Source: Providencia alcalifaciens
Lineage (GTDB): Bacteria; Pseudomonadota; Gammaproteobacteria; Enterobacterales; Enterobacteriaceae
Assembly: GCF_020271745.1 (NCBI RefSeq)
Contig: NZ_CP084296.1
Location: 2,604,001-2,668,000, forward strand
Reading direction: 5' to 3'
DNA length: 64,000 nucleotides
Positions within the stretch are counted from its first letter, which is position 1; the number at the start of each line of letters is the position of its first letter. The translations under genes were made by a program, and so were the position numbers. Positions 9,789 through 19,170 of the stretch are shown here, piece by piece. The notes beneath the pieces were generated by a model, which was not told where the DNA came from, did no database searches, and was given only the letters and a program-made list of their open reading frames with translations.

Positions 9789-11909
9789 TTACCAAGCGTA
9801 ATCAAACGTGACAGTGCCAGTACGACCTATGCCATAAAAGCAGGCATCACTCATACCACAGGATGAAACATAATGTTTATCCATTAAGTTATTCACGTTT
9901 AACTGTATCGTTGCGCCTTTCAAAGATGGCGAAATATTGGCAAGTTCATAGCCAATCATCGCATCGTAAAGAGTTACCCCAGGCACAGAAAAACTATTAT
10001 CCGCCCCTGCTTTGCTGGAACCTATATAGCGCACTCCCGCTCCTGCTTTCAGTCCATTCAGCATCCCTGAGTTTTCTTCATATTGTCCCCAGACGGAGGC
10101 CATATTTTTAGGGATTCGAGGAAATTCTTTTCCTTTTTCAGCACTGTTTGACGTTTCAAGTACTTTGGTTTTGGTATATGAATATGCTGCGGTAACGGCA
10201 AATTTGTCGGTAAGCTTACTGTTTATCTGGGCTTCCACACCTTTACTTTCACCCTTGCCGATTAGCGTCATATAACCTAATTCAGAGTCGTATTTAGGAA
10301 TATTTTTTTGCTCGATATGATAGAGAGATAAGGTCGCCAGCGTTTTTTGGTCAGGAGTAAGGTACTTGATACCAACTTCTGTTTGTTTTGCTGTTTTAGG
10401 ATCAAACGGCTTACTTTCTGGCTTTCTGTTAGTTGCAAGATTTGGCTCAAAAGAGGTGCTGTAGCTAATATAAGGGGAAATACCGTTATCAAATGAGTAT
10501 AACAATCCAACTAAGCCTGTTAATTTGCCATCATTTTGTTGTGAGCTGTCACTGATCGTTCTGTCTATCGTTTTGACTTCAATCCAGTCATATCGGGTAC
10601 TAGCTAATAAGTTCCAGTTATTCCATTCAATTTGATCTTGAATATAAATACCGATTTGATCGCTTTTTTGCAGCTGGTCGGTGAATAGTGTCTGCTTGGA
10701 TTCATCAATTTTCTGGTATTGGGGGTTACGCCAATCAATATCATAATTGCCGCTTCTGTCACGCCAAAACTGTTTATCCTCTTTAGTCCATTTGTAATCG
10801 ACGCCGACTAATAGTGTTTGATAAAGCCCCCCATTATTAATGTCGAAATTTAAATGGGTATCAACGCCAAATGTATTGAGTTTCGTTTTTTCGCGCTGAG
10901 CCATTCGTTTTAGTACATAAGGATAGTTTTTAGCTTCACTTGCTAAGGTGTTAAATACTAAGTAATTATATTTTTCATCAATCTCTGCGTAGCGTGCCTT
11001 TTGGACCAGTGAAATTTTATCACTAAAATTGTGTTCAAATTCATACCCGATACTATGTTGTTTTTGTTTGGAAATATTATAGTCAGGATTGCTTATGTTG
11101 AAGTCTTGCGGAATTTTTCCTTCAGGAGTTGATTCAAGCGTGCCAACTTTAGGAAGAAAGTTTCGATAACCATTTTTCGGTGAGTTTTGTAAGTAAGCCA
11201 GAAGAGTGAAAGTTGTGTCTTCATTTAGGAATGATATGGCAGGAGCGATGGCATATTTTTCTTCTTCATAGTCTCGTACCTGAGTATCTTTCTTTTTTGC
11301 TAAGCCATTTAAACGGTAGAGGATATTTCCATCATCCGTTAGCTTGCCACCCAGATCAAAAAATCCTTCTGTTTTATTTCGATTACCGACTCGTAACTGA
11401 ATTTTATTGATGCTCTGCGCGGTTGGTTTTTTGCTTGTCATGGCAATAACCCCACCTGGGCTTATTTGTCCATATTGCACAGATGCCGGTCCTTTAATCA
11501 TCTCAATTCTATCCAGAAACCAAGGCTCGGTTGTGCCCATTGACGAGGACGCATTTCCGCCAAAAGGAATGCCATCTAGAATTTTGTTCGCATAATCAAA
11601 ACCGCGACTGAATACCTCATCATTACGATTTGAATCACCACGGTATTCGGTAACCACACCTGGTGTATACCTCAGTGCATCCACAACGGTTTCTGCCGCT
11701 CTGTTTTCTATTTGGGTTTTGGTCACCACATTCACCGTCTGTGGTATTTTCATTATCTGAGTTTCATTCTTCGTTGCAGAAGAAGTTGTTGTTGCAGTAT
11801 ATGAATCACTTGAGCTTGGTGTAGTCACAACCAGAACATCAGTTGCTGAAGCCGCGAATGGCGAAACTATTAACAGTGATAGCGCTGATAGCTTATTTTT
11901 ATTTAACAT
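9789..11909 (-). CDS. TonB-dependent siderophore receptor
   Basis: A 706-residue outer-membrane receptor with a signal peptide (about residues 1-22), a probable TonB box near DVLVVTTP, a plug domain (about 50-165, with VVDALRYTPGV, SRGFDY and IEMIKGPASVQYGQISPGGVI) and a 22-strand-type barrel ending in an aromatic residue (TFDYAW). The C-terminal SSCGMSDACFYGIGRT, with paired cysteines, resembles FhuA/FoxA-type hydroxamate receptors, whereas the adjacent esterase suggests an ester siderophore, so the ligand is unresolved. Two Fur boxes and a promoter lie about 290 bp upstream, giving a long leader. Confidence 0.93.
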   Translation of the reverse strand: MLNKNKLSALSLLIVSPFAASATDVLVVTTPSSSDSYTATTTSSATKNETQIMKIPQTVNVVTKTQIENRAAETVVDALRYTPGVVTEYRGDSNRNDEVFSRGFDYANKILDGIPFGGNASSSMGTTEPWFLDRIEMIKGPASVQYGQISPGGVIAMTSKKPTAQSINKIQLRVGNRNKTEGFFDLGGKLTDDGNILYRLNGLAKKKDTQVRDYEEEKYAIAPAISFLNEDTTFTLLAYLQNSPKNGYRNFLPKVGTLESTPEGKIPQDFNISNPDYNISKQKQHSIGYEFEHNFSDKISLVQKARYAEIDEKYNYLVFNTLASEAKNYPYVLKRMAQREKTKLNTFGVDTHLNFDINNGGLYQTLLVGVDYKWTKEDKQFWRDRSGNYDIDWRNPQYQKIDESKQTLFTDQLQKSDQIGIYIQDQIEWNNWNLLASTRYDWIEVKTIDRTISDSSQQNDGKLTGLVGLLYSFDNGISPYISYSTSFEPNLATNRKPESKPFDPKTAKQTEVGIKYLTPDQKTLATLSLYHIEQKNIPKYDSELGYMTLIGKGESKGVEAQINSKLTDKFAVTAAYSYTKTKVLETSNSAEKGKEFPRIPKNMASVWGQYEENSGMLNGLKAGAGVRYIGSSKAGADNSFSVPGVTLYDAMIGYELANISPSLKGATIQLNVNNLMDKHYVSSCGMSDACFYGIGRTGTVTFDYAW

Positions 11910-12203
11910 AGCAATACCTGTTCATCCCTATTTTCAACGTGAAATTTAAGACAGAGCGGAAACCTCGCAGTACAAGTTTTCACACGATGGATATTTTTTT
12001 GATTTGGTCAGGAGGGTATAAAAGTGAATTTCTTTTTACCGTTCATACTTACACCGATGTATTCTTCGATATTTCTGGCATAAATATATCTGAATTAAAC
12101 CAATGTGCTCTCAATGTGAAAATGTAAAATTTTTAGATTTAAAACATATAGATATACGAATTTATGCATTGAGGCTCTATTGTTTTCCAAACTTAATTTT
12201 CAT
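11910..12203 (-). other. Long leader of the receptor gene
   Basis: About 290 bp between the inferred start of transcription and the receptor ATG. I see no known riboswitch or strong hairpin. Two tiny frames are present without convincing ribosome-binding sites. Directly before the receptor ATG only a weak AGG is visible. Confidence 0.4.
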
Positions 12204-12256
12204 ATTATATATGATAATAATAATCATTTGAATAATATATGATAATAATAATCATT
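12204..12256 (-). promoter_or_regulatory. Twin Fur boxes overlapping the receptor promoter
   Basis: The 16-bp sequence gataataataatcatt occurs at 12213-12228 and again at 12241-12256, close to the Fur consensus of alternating GATAAT/ATTATC. On the minus strand a perfect -10 TATAAT (12209-12204) and a -35-like TTCAAA (12232-12227) with 17-bp spacing overlap the first box. Fe-Fur should repress the receptor and esterase genes. Transcription would start near 12197. Confidence 0.85.
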
Positions 12257-12570
12257 AAGAATAACATATAGCAATTAATCAGTTTTTTATGTTTTAGAAA
12301 GTCAGCATTTCAATCAAATTGCTCTTTGCTCCATGAGGCAACTATCAACTCATTTTCATCAGCGCGTCTAATGCTTTGGTCTGCATAGGGTTATAATATT
12401 TGGCTTATAATTCTGATTGGCGGATATATTGGGTCAGGGAAATGGGGTTTCTCGATCGTGAAAAGGGCGCTTTCATTATTAGAGGTGTAAGGCGGGTCAT
12501 GAAAAAAACTGACAAGTGAAGCGCCCGCTAGCTTTCGGGGGCGCTTTATTAATCGGGGGGATAAAACAGG
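12257..12570. other. Gap between Fur boxes and the YfeK-like gene
   Basis: No gene is supported. A GC-rich hairpin (gaagcgcccgc / gggggcgcttt, about 12518-12546) lies just downstream of the minus-strand YfeK-like gene and may end its transcript, although the T-run is poor on both strands. Confidence 0.5.
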
Positions 12571-12966
12571 TTATTTGGCTTGTTTATCAACGTTATTTTT
12601 CAGTAAATCATGCAGATATTGATTGGCGCTGGTGACTTTACCTTGAGCATCGGTGACTTGATACTCTTCTCCGGTGATAGAGGATTTGGATGCCACCTTG
12701 TCAATAAACTGTTCTGTCGTCTGCAAACGCTTTTCGGTTTTACCCAGCTTTAAACGCAAATGGGATTCAGCTTCTGGTGCAGAATGACCAGAACCATTAC
12801 GCGTGAAGGTTAAATTCTGCTGTTTGCCCAACTCCGTTAACAACGCTTCAGTCCGCGTTTTCTCTTCTGGGCTTAGCGCAAGGGCTTTGGTGGTGACGAA
12901 AATAGTTAAAAAAATCACTAAGATGGAAGCAAAACGGCGAGAAGCTTGAGTCAGTAACGATTGCAC
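12571..12966 (-). CDS. YfeK-like DUF5329 exported protein
   Basis: A 131-residue protein with an N-terminal hydrophobic segment (ASILVIFLTIFVTTKALA) that fits a signal peptide. The mature part shares several blocks with E. coli YfeK: FTRNGSGHSAPEAESHLRLKLGKTEKR, TTEQFIDKVASKSSITG and the C-terminal LHDLL. The function of the family is unknown. It sits 115 bp downstream of kdpE on the same strand; in E. coli yfeK is elsewhere, so the kdp linkage is not conserved. The paired cysteines and other metal-site residues typical of enzymes are absent. Confidence 0.82.
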   Translation of the reverse strand: MQSLLTQASRRFASILVIFLTIFVTTKALALSPEEKTRTEALLTELGKQQNLTFTRNGSGHSAPEAESHLRLKLGKTEKRLQTTEQFIDKVASKSSITGEEYQVTDAQGKVTSANQYLHDLLKNNVDKQAK

Positions 12967-13081
12967 AGGAAACGCTCCAATAAGTTAAGATTGGAGAGAT
13001 TATAGGCAGCCGAGATGAATAAACTATCAGTAATAGTCTGAGAATCACGCTTTAAGACAAACTTAGGTTTTAAGGTATCAA

Positions 13082-13765
13082 TTAAGGCATAAAACGGTAG
13101 CCAATTCCCGTTTCAGTTAAAAGATGTGCGGGGCGAGCAGGGTCATTTTCCAACTTCTGGCGTAAATGCCCCATATAAATGCGTAGATAATGATTATGTT
13201 CGACGTAACTCGGCCCCCAGACTTGCAGCAACAAATGGCGCTGAGTGAGCACTTTTCCGCTATTGGCGACGAGTTCGCTAAGTAACCGAAACTCAATGGG
13301 GGTGAGGTGCAGCTCTTCGTTGCCTTTAGTGACGATACGGTTGATAAAATCCACGGTGACATCGCCAAATTGAAAAGTAGGGCTTTCTTGACCCGCTTTA
13401 CCAAAGCGACGTAAAGCGACTCGGACACGGGCGAGCAACTCGCTAATACCAAAAGGTTTCGTCAAATAATCATCGGCACCCGCATCGAGAGCCGCCACTT
13501 TTTGGGACTCTTCTTCGCGAGCAGACAGTACGATCAACGGAATACTGCTCCATTGGCGCAAATCACGGATCAAATCCAATCCATCACCATCAGGTAATCC
13601 GAGATCTAAAATCACTAAATCAGGCTGACGAGTGCCTGCTTCTATGAGCCCTCGCTGGTAATTTTCAGCTTCAAAAATTTTCCAGCCTTCACCCTCCAAC
13701 GCTAATCGAACAAAGCGGCGGATCTCTTTTTCATCTTCAATGATCAGGATTTGATGGGAACTCAC
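13082..13765 (-). CDS. kdpE: Response regulator KdpE
   Basis: OmpR-class DNA-binding regulator of the kdp operon. Of 227 residues, the receiver domain (1-about 120) has the acidic pair EDE at 10-12, the phospho-acceptor Asp54 in VILDLGLPDGDG, and a Lys in DYLTKPF. The winged-helix domain (about 130-227) has LHLTPIEFRLLSELVANSGKVLTQRHLL. It activates the kdpF promoter when phosphorylated by KdpD. It lies 16 bp downstream of kdpD. Confidence 0.97.
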   Translation of the reverse strand: MSSHQILIIEDEKEIRRFVRLALEGEGWKIFEAENYQRGLIEAGTRQPDLVILDLGLPDGDGLDLIRDLRQWSSIPLIVLSAREEESQKVAALDAGADDYLTKPFGISELLARVRVALRRFGKAGQESPTFQFGDVTVDFINRIVTKGNEELHLTPIEFRLLSELVANSGKVLTQRHLLLQVWGPSYVEHNHYLRIYMGHLRQKLENDPARPAHLLTETGIGYRFMP

Positions 13766-13781
13766 AGTCTGCTAGATGCTC

Positions 13782-16481
13782 CTAAATTTCGTTTTCGCTT
13801 TCGTTTTCAATCTCGGGTAACGGCTTTAATGGCAAAATAAAATGGAAGCTGGCGCCACCTTTTTCATTATTTTGTGCCCAAATTTCCCCTTCATGGAGAT
13901 GGATAATAGCACGACAAATAGCTAAACCTAAGCCAACTCCCGGAATGGCCGATTCTTTTTGTGCGCGGGAAAATTTATCGAAAATGGTTTTTTCTTGCCC
14001 ATCGGGAATTGCATTGCTGGCATCCCACACTTCGATATGGGCTTTTTGTGATTCGATAGACGCACGAATACCAATCGGAGTATCGCTATCACTGTATTTT
14101 ATGGCATTTTCGAGCAAGTTAATGATGACGCGTTCAATTAAGTTACCGTCGCAATACAAGAGTAAATCGGCTGGAATATCAATATCAAGTGGGTGACTAT
14201 CTAAAGTGTAGTCCAAGATGCGAACGGCACTGCTCGTAATTTCTTGCAGAGATTCCCATTCCAAATTTGGGTGGATCCCCCCAGATTGTAAGCGAGCCAT
14301 ATCCAGTAAATTATTCACTAATCTCGAGGTGCTTAACACTTGTTGGCGCATCTGGCTGACTTGTGCGGTGAGTGGTGAGTTTTCGGCAGATAGCTCCAGC
14401 ATCAAGATTTCACTTTGACCAAATAAAACTGTCAGTGGCGTTTTGAGGTCATGGGATAAGGCTGCCAGCAGTGAATTTCGTAATTGCTCCCGTTCAATAT
14501 CCAATTTAGCTCTCTCTGCTTGTTTGGTCAGTTGTAAGCGGGAAAGGCTACTGGCGATTAAACCCGTAAAGGTTTGCAGCATACGTTGCTGCTCGGGGAT
14601 CAATAACTGGCGAATATTACGCGGCTCAATGGCAAGCACGGCAAGGGTTTCATCCGCCGTCGTGATGGGCTGTAATTGGTATGGCACGCTGGGAAGTGTA
14701 TCCGTTCCGGCACCTGCAGGCTGGCGCTTATCGAAGCTCCACTTAGCGATAGCTTTGTCGATTTGCAATGGGCTATAACCTTCGCACTGCAATGGTGTTA
14801 GTTGGTTGTTTTCATCGGGGAGCAGCAAACAGGTTTTTGCCTGAAAGGCGTTGTTTAAAAAGTGGTAGCCTGTTTTACCGATATCTTCGGTATTGAGGGC
14901 TTGACCTAGCTCTTTGGTCATTTCATATAAATGGCGTGTGCGTTGTTCTCGATATCGCGCAATTCTTGCCTGATAGCGCATGCCCGCGGTGAGATTACCG
15001 ACAACTACCCCCACAATCAGCATCACCGTAAAGGTAACCAGGTACTGCATATCCATAATCGCTAACGAAAAATGGGGCTGAACGAAAAATAAATCGAAAC
15101 TGATCACGTTGATTAACGCGGCGAAAACTGAAGGGCGGCGACCGTAAAATAACGCGACTAATACTACGCCCAATAAGTAGAGGGTAACTAAGTTGGCTTT
15201 ATCCAGCGCCAATAAAAAGGTTCGAGAGAATAGAGTGATTGCCGCACACATGGCGATCGCCATTAAATAGCCATTGACATCAGAGCGCCACTTTTCGGTA
15301 AACGGCTTTCTTTCAGGTTCTTTATCCCAATCGCTTTTTTCTTCAAGGGCGACAATGATCAAATCTAAATCAGGGCCGAGTTTACCGAGCCTATCGGCAA
15401 AACCTTGGCGTAAATTGAATTTATACCATTTGCGATGCTTATCGCGTCGGCCGATCAAAATTTTACCGAGGTTATGTTCCCGTGCGTAACGTAAAATGGC
15501 TTTTTCTTCATTAGGATCAGAAAGCGTAGTGGTTTCTGCGCCTAAATCTTGAGCTAGCCTCAAGGCTTTTAAAATGGCGCGGCGCTGATTTTCAGGAAGT
15601 TGGTGTAAGGTTGGGGTTTCCACATACACCGCATGCCAAACACTGCCAAACTTAGCGGCAAGGCGAGCGGCGGCTCGTACCAGCTTTTCATTGCCCGTAT
15701 TATGCCCGATACACAGGAGCAACCCATCTCGGGTATGCCAAACGGGGGTTTCACCTTTACCATCGCGAAATTCACGCATTTGGTCATCAACACGGTCTGC
15801 GGTGCGGCGTAAGGCTAATTCCCGTAAAGCAATTAAGTTACCTTTACGGAAGAAATGCTCGATAGCTCGTTCAGCCTGTCCCGGAATATACACTTTGCCT
15901 TCTTTTAATCGTTGGCGCAGGTCATCTGGGGGTAAATCCACTAAAACCACTTCATTGGCGGCATCAAAAATATGGTCAGGCACCGTTTCACGCACGCGGA
16001 TACCGGTAATGCTGCCGACAATATCATTTAAGCTTTCAATATGTTGAACATTAACCGTGGTGAGAACATCAATGCCCGCATCCAGTAATTCTTCGACATC
16101 TTGCCAGCGTTTAGGGTGGCGACTGCCATTTGGATTACTGAAGGCAAGTTCATCCATTAAGATAATGGCGGGATGTCTTGCCAATGCTGCATCAATATCG
16201 AAGGCGTGCAGACGACGCCCTCGATGGCTGATTTTTAATGGCGGAAGTTGTGGGAGCCCATCCAGCAACGCGGCGGTTTCTTCTCGTTCATGAGTTTCTA
16301 CCACGCCAATCAGCACGTCTAACCCTTGTGCTCGAAGACGTTGTGCTTCTTGCAACATGGCGTAAGTTTTCCCAACACCGGCGCAAGCACCGAAAAAAAT
16401 CTTAAGCTTGCCACGCCCACTTTCGTTTGCCTTTACCAACAGGTCATCTGGGTTTGGGCGGATAGGCTCCTGATTATTCAT
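13782..16481 (-). CDS. kdpD: Sensor kinase KdpD
   Basis: Membrane sensor of K+ limitation and turgor. At 899 residues it is close to E. coli KdpD (894). It has an N-terminal KdpD/Usp domain with Walker A GACAGVGKTYA and RHPKRWQDVEELLDAGIDV, four membrane helices (about 400-510), a GAF region, and a histidine-kinase core with LLAALSHDLKTPLTVL (phospho-His) and GVGLGLAICRAI. A start at 16493 would overlap kdpC; I chose 16481 because MNNQEPIRPNPDDLL matches the family start and GAGG precedes it. Confidence 0.97.
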   Translation of the reverse strand: MNNQEPIRPNPDDLLVKANESGRGKLKIFFGACAGVGKTYAMLQEAQRLRAQGLDVLIGVVETHEREETAALLDGLPQLPPLKISHRGRRLHAFDIDAALARHPAIILMDELAFSNPNGSRHPKRWQDVEELLDAGIDVLTTVNVQHIESLNDIVGSITGIRVRETVPDHIFDAANEVVLVDLPPDDLRQRLKEGKVYIPGQAERAIEHFFRKGNLIALRELALRRTADRVDDQMREFRDGKGETPVWHTRDGLLLCIGHNTGNEKLVRAAARLAAKFGSVWHAVYVETPTLHQLPENQRRAILKALRLAQDLGAETTTLSDPNEEKAILRYAREHNLGKILIGRRDKHRKWYKFNLRQGFADRLGKLGPDLDLIIVALEEKSDWDKEPERKPFTEKWRSDVNGYLMAIAMCAAITLFSRTFLLALDKANLVTLYLLGVVLVALFYGRRPSVFAALINVISFDLFFVQPHFSLAIMDMQYLVTFTVMLIVGVVVGNLTAGMRYQARIARYREQRTRHLYEMTKELGQALNTEDIGKTGYHFLNNAFQAKTCLLLPDENNQLTPLQCEGYSPLQIDKAIAKWSFDKRQPAGAGTDTLPSVPYQLQPITTADETLAVLAIEPRNIRQLLIPEQQRMLQTFTGLIASSLSRLQLTKQAERAKLDIEREQLRNSLLAALSHDLKTPLTVLFGQSEILMLELSAENSPLTAQVSQMRQQVLSTSRLVNNLLDMARLQSGGIHPNLEWESLQEITSSAVRILDYTLDSHPLDIDIPADLLLYCDGNLIERVIINLLENAIKYSDSDTPIGIRASIESQKAHIEVWDASNAIPDGQEKTIFDKFSRAQKESAIPGVGLGLAICRAIIHLHEGEIWAQNNEKGGASFHFILPLKPLPEIENESENEI

Positions 16482-16489
16482 AACTAACC

Positions 16490-17083
16490 TCAATGACTTT
16501 GACTATTGGCTTCCCATGGATACTGGTCAAGGGCAATGTTGAGTTCTAACACATTGACGACGGGCTCACCTAGAAATCGAAATAGGGGAGTTTGGGTATT
16601 ATCAGCAATCAGGGATTTTACCTTGTCCAAAGGTAGCTGTCTGTTTTTTGCAATTCTTGGAGCTTGATACAGTGCCGCGGCTACTGAAATATGGGGATCT
16701 AACCCACTGGAGGAGGCGGTCAGTAAATCCACAGGCAAGGTATCACCGCCATCGGGTTCATATTGTTTCAATGCCGCTGAGCGCTCAGTCAATTCTTTGG
16801 TTAACAGTGGATTACTGATAGCAAGGTTACTGCCACCTGAAGCCAGTGCGTTATAGGGCATTTCTGCTGTCACTGACGGGCGACCATAAAAGTAATTGTC
16901 ATTTTGGTAAGACTGCCCAATCAACGATGAACCGATAATGCGATTATCTTGTAGGATCAGTGAACCCATGGATTGAGTTGGAAAAATAACATTAGCAAGT
17001 CCCGTCACGAGTAGCGGATAAGCAATCCCTGTCACCAGTGTTAACAGAACTAAAATCATCAATGATGAGCGAAACATGTGCAT
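16490..17083 (-). CDS. kdpC: K+-transporting ATPase subunit KdpC
   Basis: Small single-span subunit of the KdpFABC pump that stabilises the complex and supports ATP binding by KdpB. The product is 197 residues with one N-terminal helix (SSLMILVLLTLVTGIAYPLLVTGLA), then periplasmic motifs GSSLIGQ, YFYGRPSV, SGGSNLA and SSSGLDPHIS. An upstream in-frame start at 17152 would run into kdpB; the chosen ATG has AAGGAG at the right distance and matches the family N-terminus. Confidence 0.97.
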   Translation of the reverse strand: MHMFRSSLMILVLLTLVTGIAYPLLVTGLANVIFPTQSMGSLILQDNRIIGSSLIGQSYQNDNYFYGRPSVTAEMPYNALASGGSNLAISNPLLTKELTERSAALKQYEPDGGDTLPVDLLTASSSGLDPHISVAAALYQAPRIAKNRQLPLDKVKSLIADNTQTPLFRFLGEPVVNVLELNIALDQYPWEANSQSH

Positions 17084-17093
17084 AATAGGCTCC

Positions 17094-19157
17094 TTAAATA
17101 CCAAATAAGCTGATAAACATATCGATAAGCTTGATCCCCACAAATGGGACAATCAAGCCGCCTAACCCATACAGGCCCAAGTTACGCTGTAAAAGTGATT
17201 GAGAACTCATTGGGCGATAATTCACCCCTTTTAATGCCAGTGGAATTAAGAACACGATAATCAAGGCATTAAAAATAACCGCCGACAGCAATGCCGAAGC
17301 AGGTGAGTGCAAATGCATAATATTCAAGGCATTGAGTTGTGGCCATGTGACCGCAAAACAGGCCGGGATAATGGCAAAGTATTTGGCGATATCGTTGGCA
17401 ATACTGAATGTGGTCAATGATCCGCGAGTCATCAGCATCTGTTTACCAATATGCACCACTTCAATTAGCTTGGTAGGGTTGGAATCTAAATCCACCATGT
17501 TACCGGCTTCTTTAGCAGCTTGCGTGCCCGAGTTCATGGCAACCGCCACATCCGCTTGTGCTAATGCGGGGGCATCGTTGGTGCCGTCTCCGGTCATGGC
17601 CACTAAGCGACCTTCCGATTGATATTGGCGGATTAACGCAAGTTTTGCTTCTGGGGTGGCTTCAGCAAGGAAATCATCCACCCCTGCTTCTGCCGCGATT
17701 GCCGCGGCGGTTAGGTGGTTATCTCCCGTGATCATCACGGTTTTGATGCCCATGGCGCGCATTTGTGTAAAACGCTCTTTCATGCCACCTTTGACGATGT
17801 CTTTGAGTGCCACCACGCCGAGCACCGTTTGGCTATCCACCACCACTAACGGTGTTCCCCCTGTCTGTGCCACTTGTTCAACCAATTTGTCGGCTTCGAC
17901 AGGGAATTTGCCGTGGTTGGCTTCGACATAACGGCGAATAGCATCCGCAGAACCTTTGCGGATCATGCGTTCGCCAACGTTCACACCGCTCATGCGCGTC
18001 ATCGCAGAGAAGGGAACAAAGGTGGCGTTCATGGCATGAATATCGCGCTCGCGTAAATTGAATTTCTGTTTTGCAAGCACCACAATACTGCGTCCCTCAG
18101 GGGTTTCATCCGCCAGAGAGGAGAGCTGAGCCGCATCTGCCAATTGCTGCTCGGTGACGCCATTCAAGGGTAAAAACTCAGAGGCTTGGCGGTTTCCGAG
18201 GGTGATGGTGCCCGTTTTGTCCAGTAACAGGACGTCAACGTCTCCCGCTGCTTCCACGGCGCGTCCGCTGGTGGCAATCACGTTGGCACCCAGCATACGG
18301 CTCATGCCGGCAACCCCAATGGAAGAGAGTAGTCCGCCAATGGTGGTAGGAATAAGACAGATAAGCAGCGCAATCAATACAATGATAGACACGGCGCCAC
18401 CTGCACCTGCGTATTCCGTAGCAAACAAGGTGAATGGATATAACGTTGCACAGACTAAAACAAAGATAATGGTCAGTGCGGTTAATAAGATAGTGAGCGC
18501 GATTTCATTGGGTGTTTTACGGCGTTGTGCGCCTTCCACCATGGAGATCATGCGGTCTAAGAATGTTTCGCCCGGGTTAACCGTACATTCGACGATCAGC
18601 CAGTCAGAAAGTACGCGAGTTCCTCCCGTAACTGATGAAAAGTCTCCACCGGATTCACGGATCACGGGGGCTGATTCACCCGTGATCGCACTTTCATCTA
18701 CGGAGGCGCCACCTTCAATCACTTCGCCATCACAAGGGATGGTTTCCCCTGCGCGGATCAGGACGATATCGCCTTTGCGTAGTTGGTCTGAACTGACCAT
18801 TTCTTGTGGCGCATCGAGAGAGGCGGTCGCCAGTTTGGTTGCTCGGCTTTGCTGTTTGACGCCTTTTAAACTCTGAGCTTGCGCCTTACTACGACCTTCC
18901 GCTAAAGCTTCTGCAAAGTTGGCAAATAGCACCGTAAACCATAACCATAAAGTGACCATGCCACTAAACCAAGCGTTGCCTTCACTATAGCCAGCGACCA
19001 TCGCTATCCATAATAACGTTGTAATAATACTGCCGATATAAACCACGAACATAACTGGGTTATGCCATTGTGCTTGTGGTGTCAGTTTTTTAATGGCATC
19101 AATTGTCGATTGGCGAACCAGTTTGCTATCAAATAATTGTGTTTTTTGATTTTTCAT
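17094..19157 (-). CDS. kdpB: K+-transporting P-type ATPase KdpB
   Basis: The ATP-hydrolysing subunit of the high-affinity K+ uptake pump. The 687 residues are close to E. coli KdpB (682), with the phosphorylation motif [10 protein letters not shown], the actuator loop [10 protein letters not shown], the nucleotide-domain TPEGRSIV, and the hinge [17 protein letters not shown]. It lies 13 bp downstream of kdpA and 10 bp upstream of kdpC. GAGGG precedes the ATG. Confidence 0.99.
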   Translation of the reverse strand: MKNQKTQLFDSKLVRQSTIDAIKKLTPQAQWHNPVMFVVYIGSIITTLLWIAMVAGYSEGNAWFSGMVTLWLWFTVLFANFAEALAEGRSKAQAQSLKGVKQQSRATKLATASLDAPQEMVSSDQLRKGDIVLIRAGETIPCDGEVIEGGASVDESAITGESAPVIRESGGDFSSVTGGTRVLSDWLIVECTVNPGETFLDRMISMVEGAQRRKTPNEIALTILLTALTIIFVLVCATLYPFTLFATEYAGAGGAVSIIVLIALLICLIPTTIGGLLSSIGVAGMSRMLGANVIATSGRAVEAAGDVDVLLLDKTGTITLGNRQASEFLPLNGVTEQQLADAAQLSSLADETPEGRSIVVLAKQKFNLRERDIHAMNATFVPFSAMTRMSGVNVGERMIRKGSADAIRRYVEANHGKFPVEADKLVEQVAQTGGTPLVVVDSQTVLGVVALKDIVKGGMKERFTQMRAMGIKTVMITGDNHLTAAAIAAEAGVDDFLAEATPEAKLALIRQYQSEGRLVAMTGDGTNDAPALAQADVAVAMNSGTQAAKEAGNMVDLDSNPTKLIEVVHIGKQMLMTRGSLTTFSIANDIAKYFAIIPACFAVTWPQLNALNIMHLHSPASALLSAVIFNALIIVFLIPLALKGVNYRPMSSQSLLQRNLGLYGLGGLIVPFVGIKLIDMFISLFGI

Positions 19158-19170
19158 TTTTTCACCCTCA

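Noticed and set aside
12087-12167. Short minus-strand frames in the receptor leader (for example MHKFVYLYVLN...)
   Set aside because: There is no adequate ribosome-binding site and no recognisable features.
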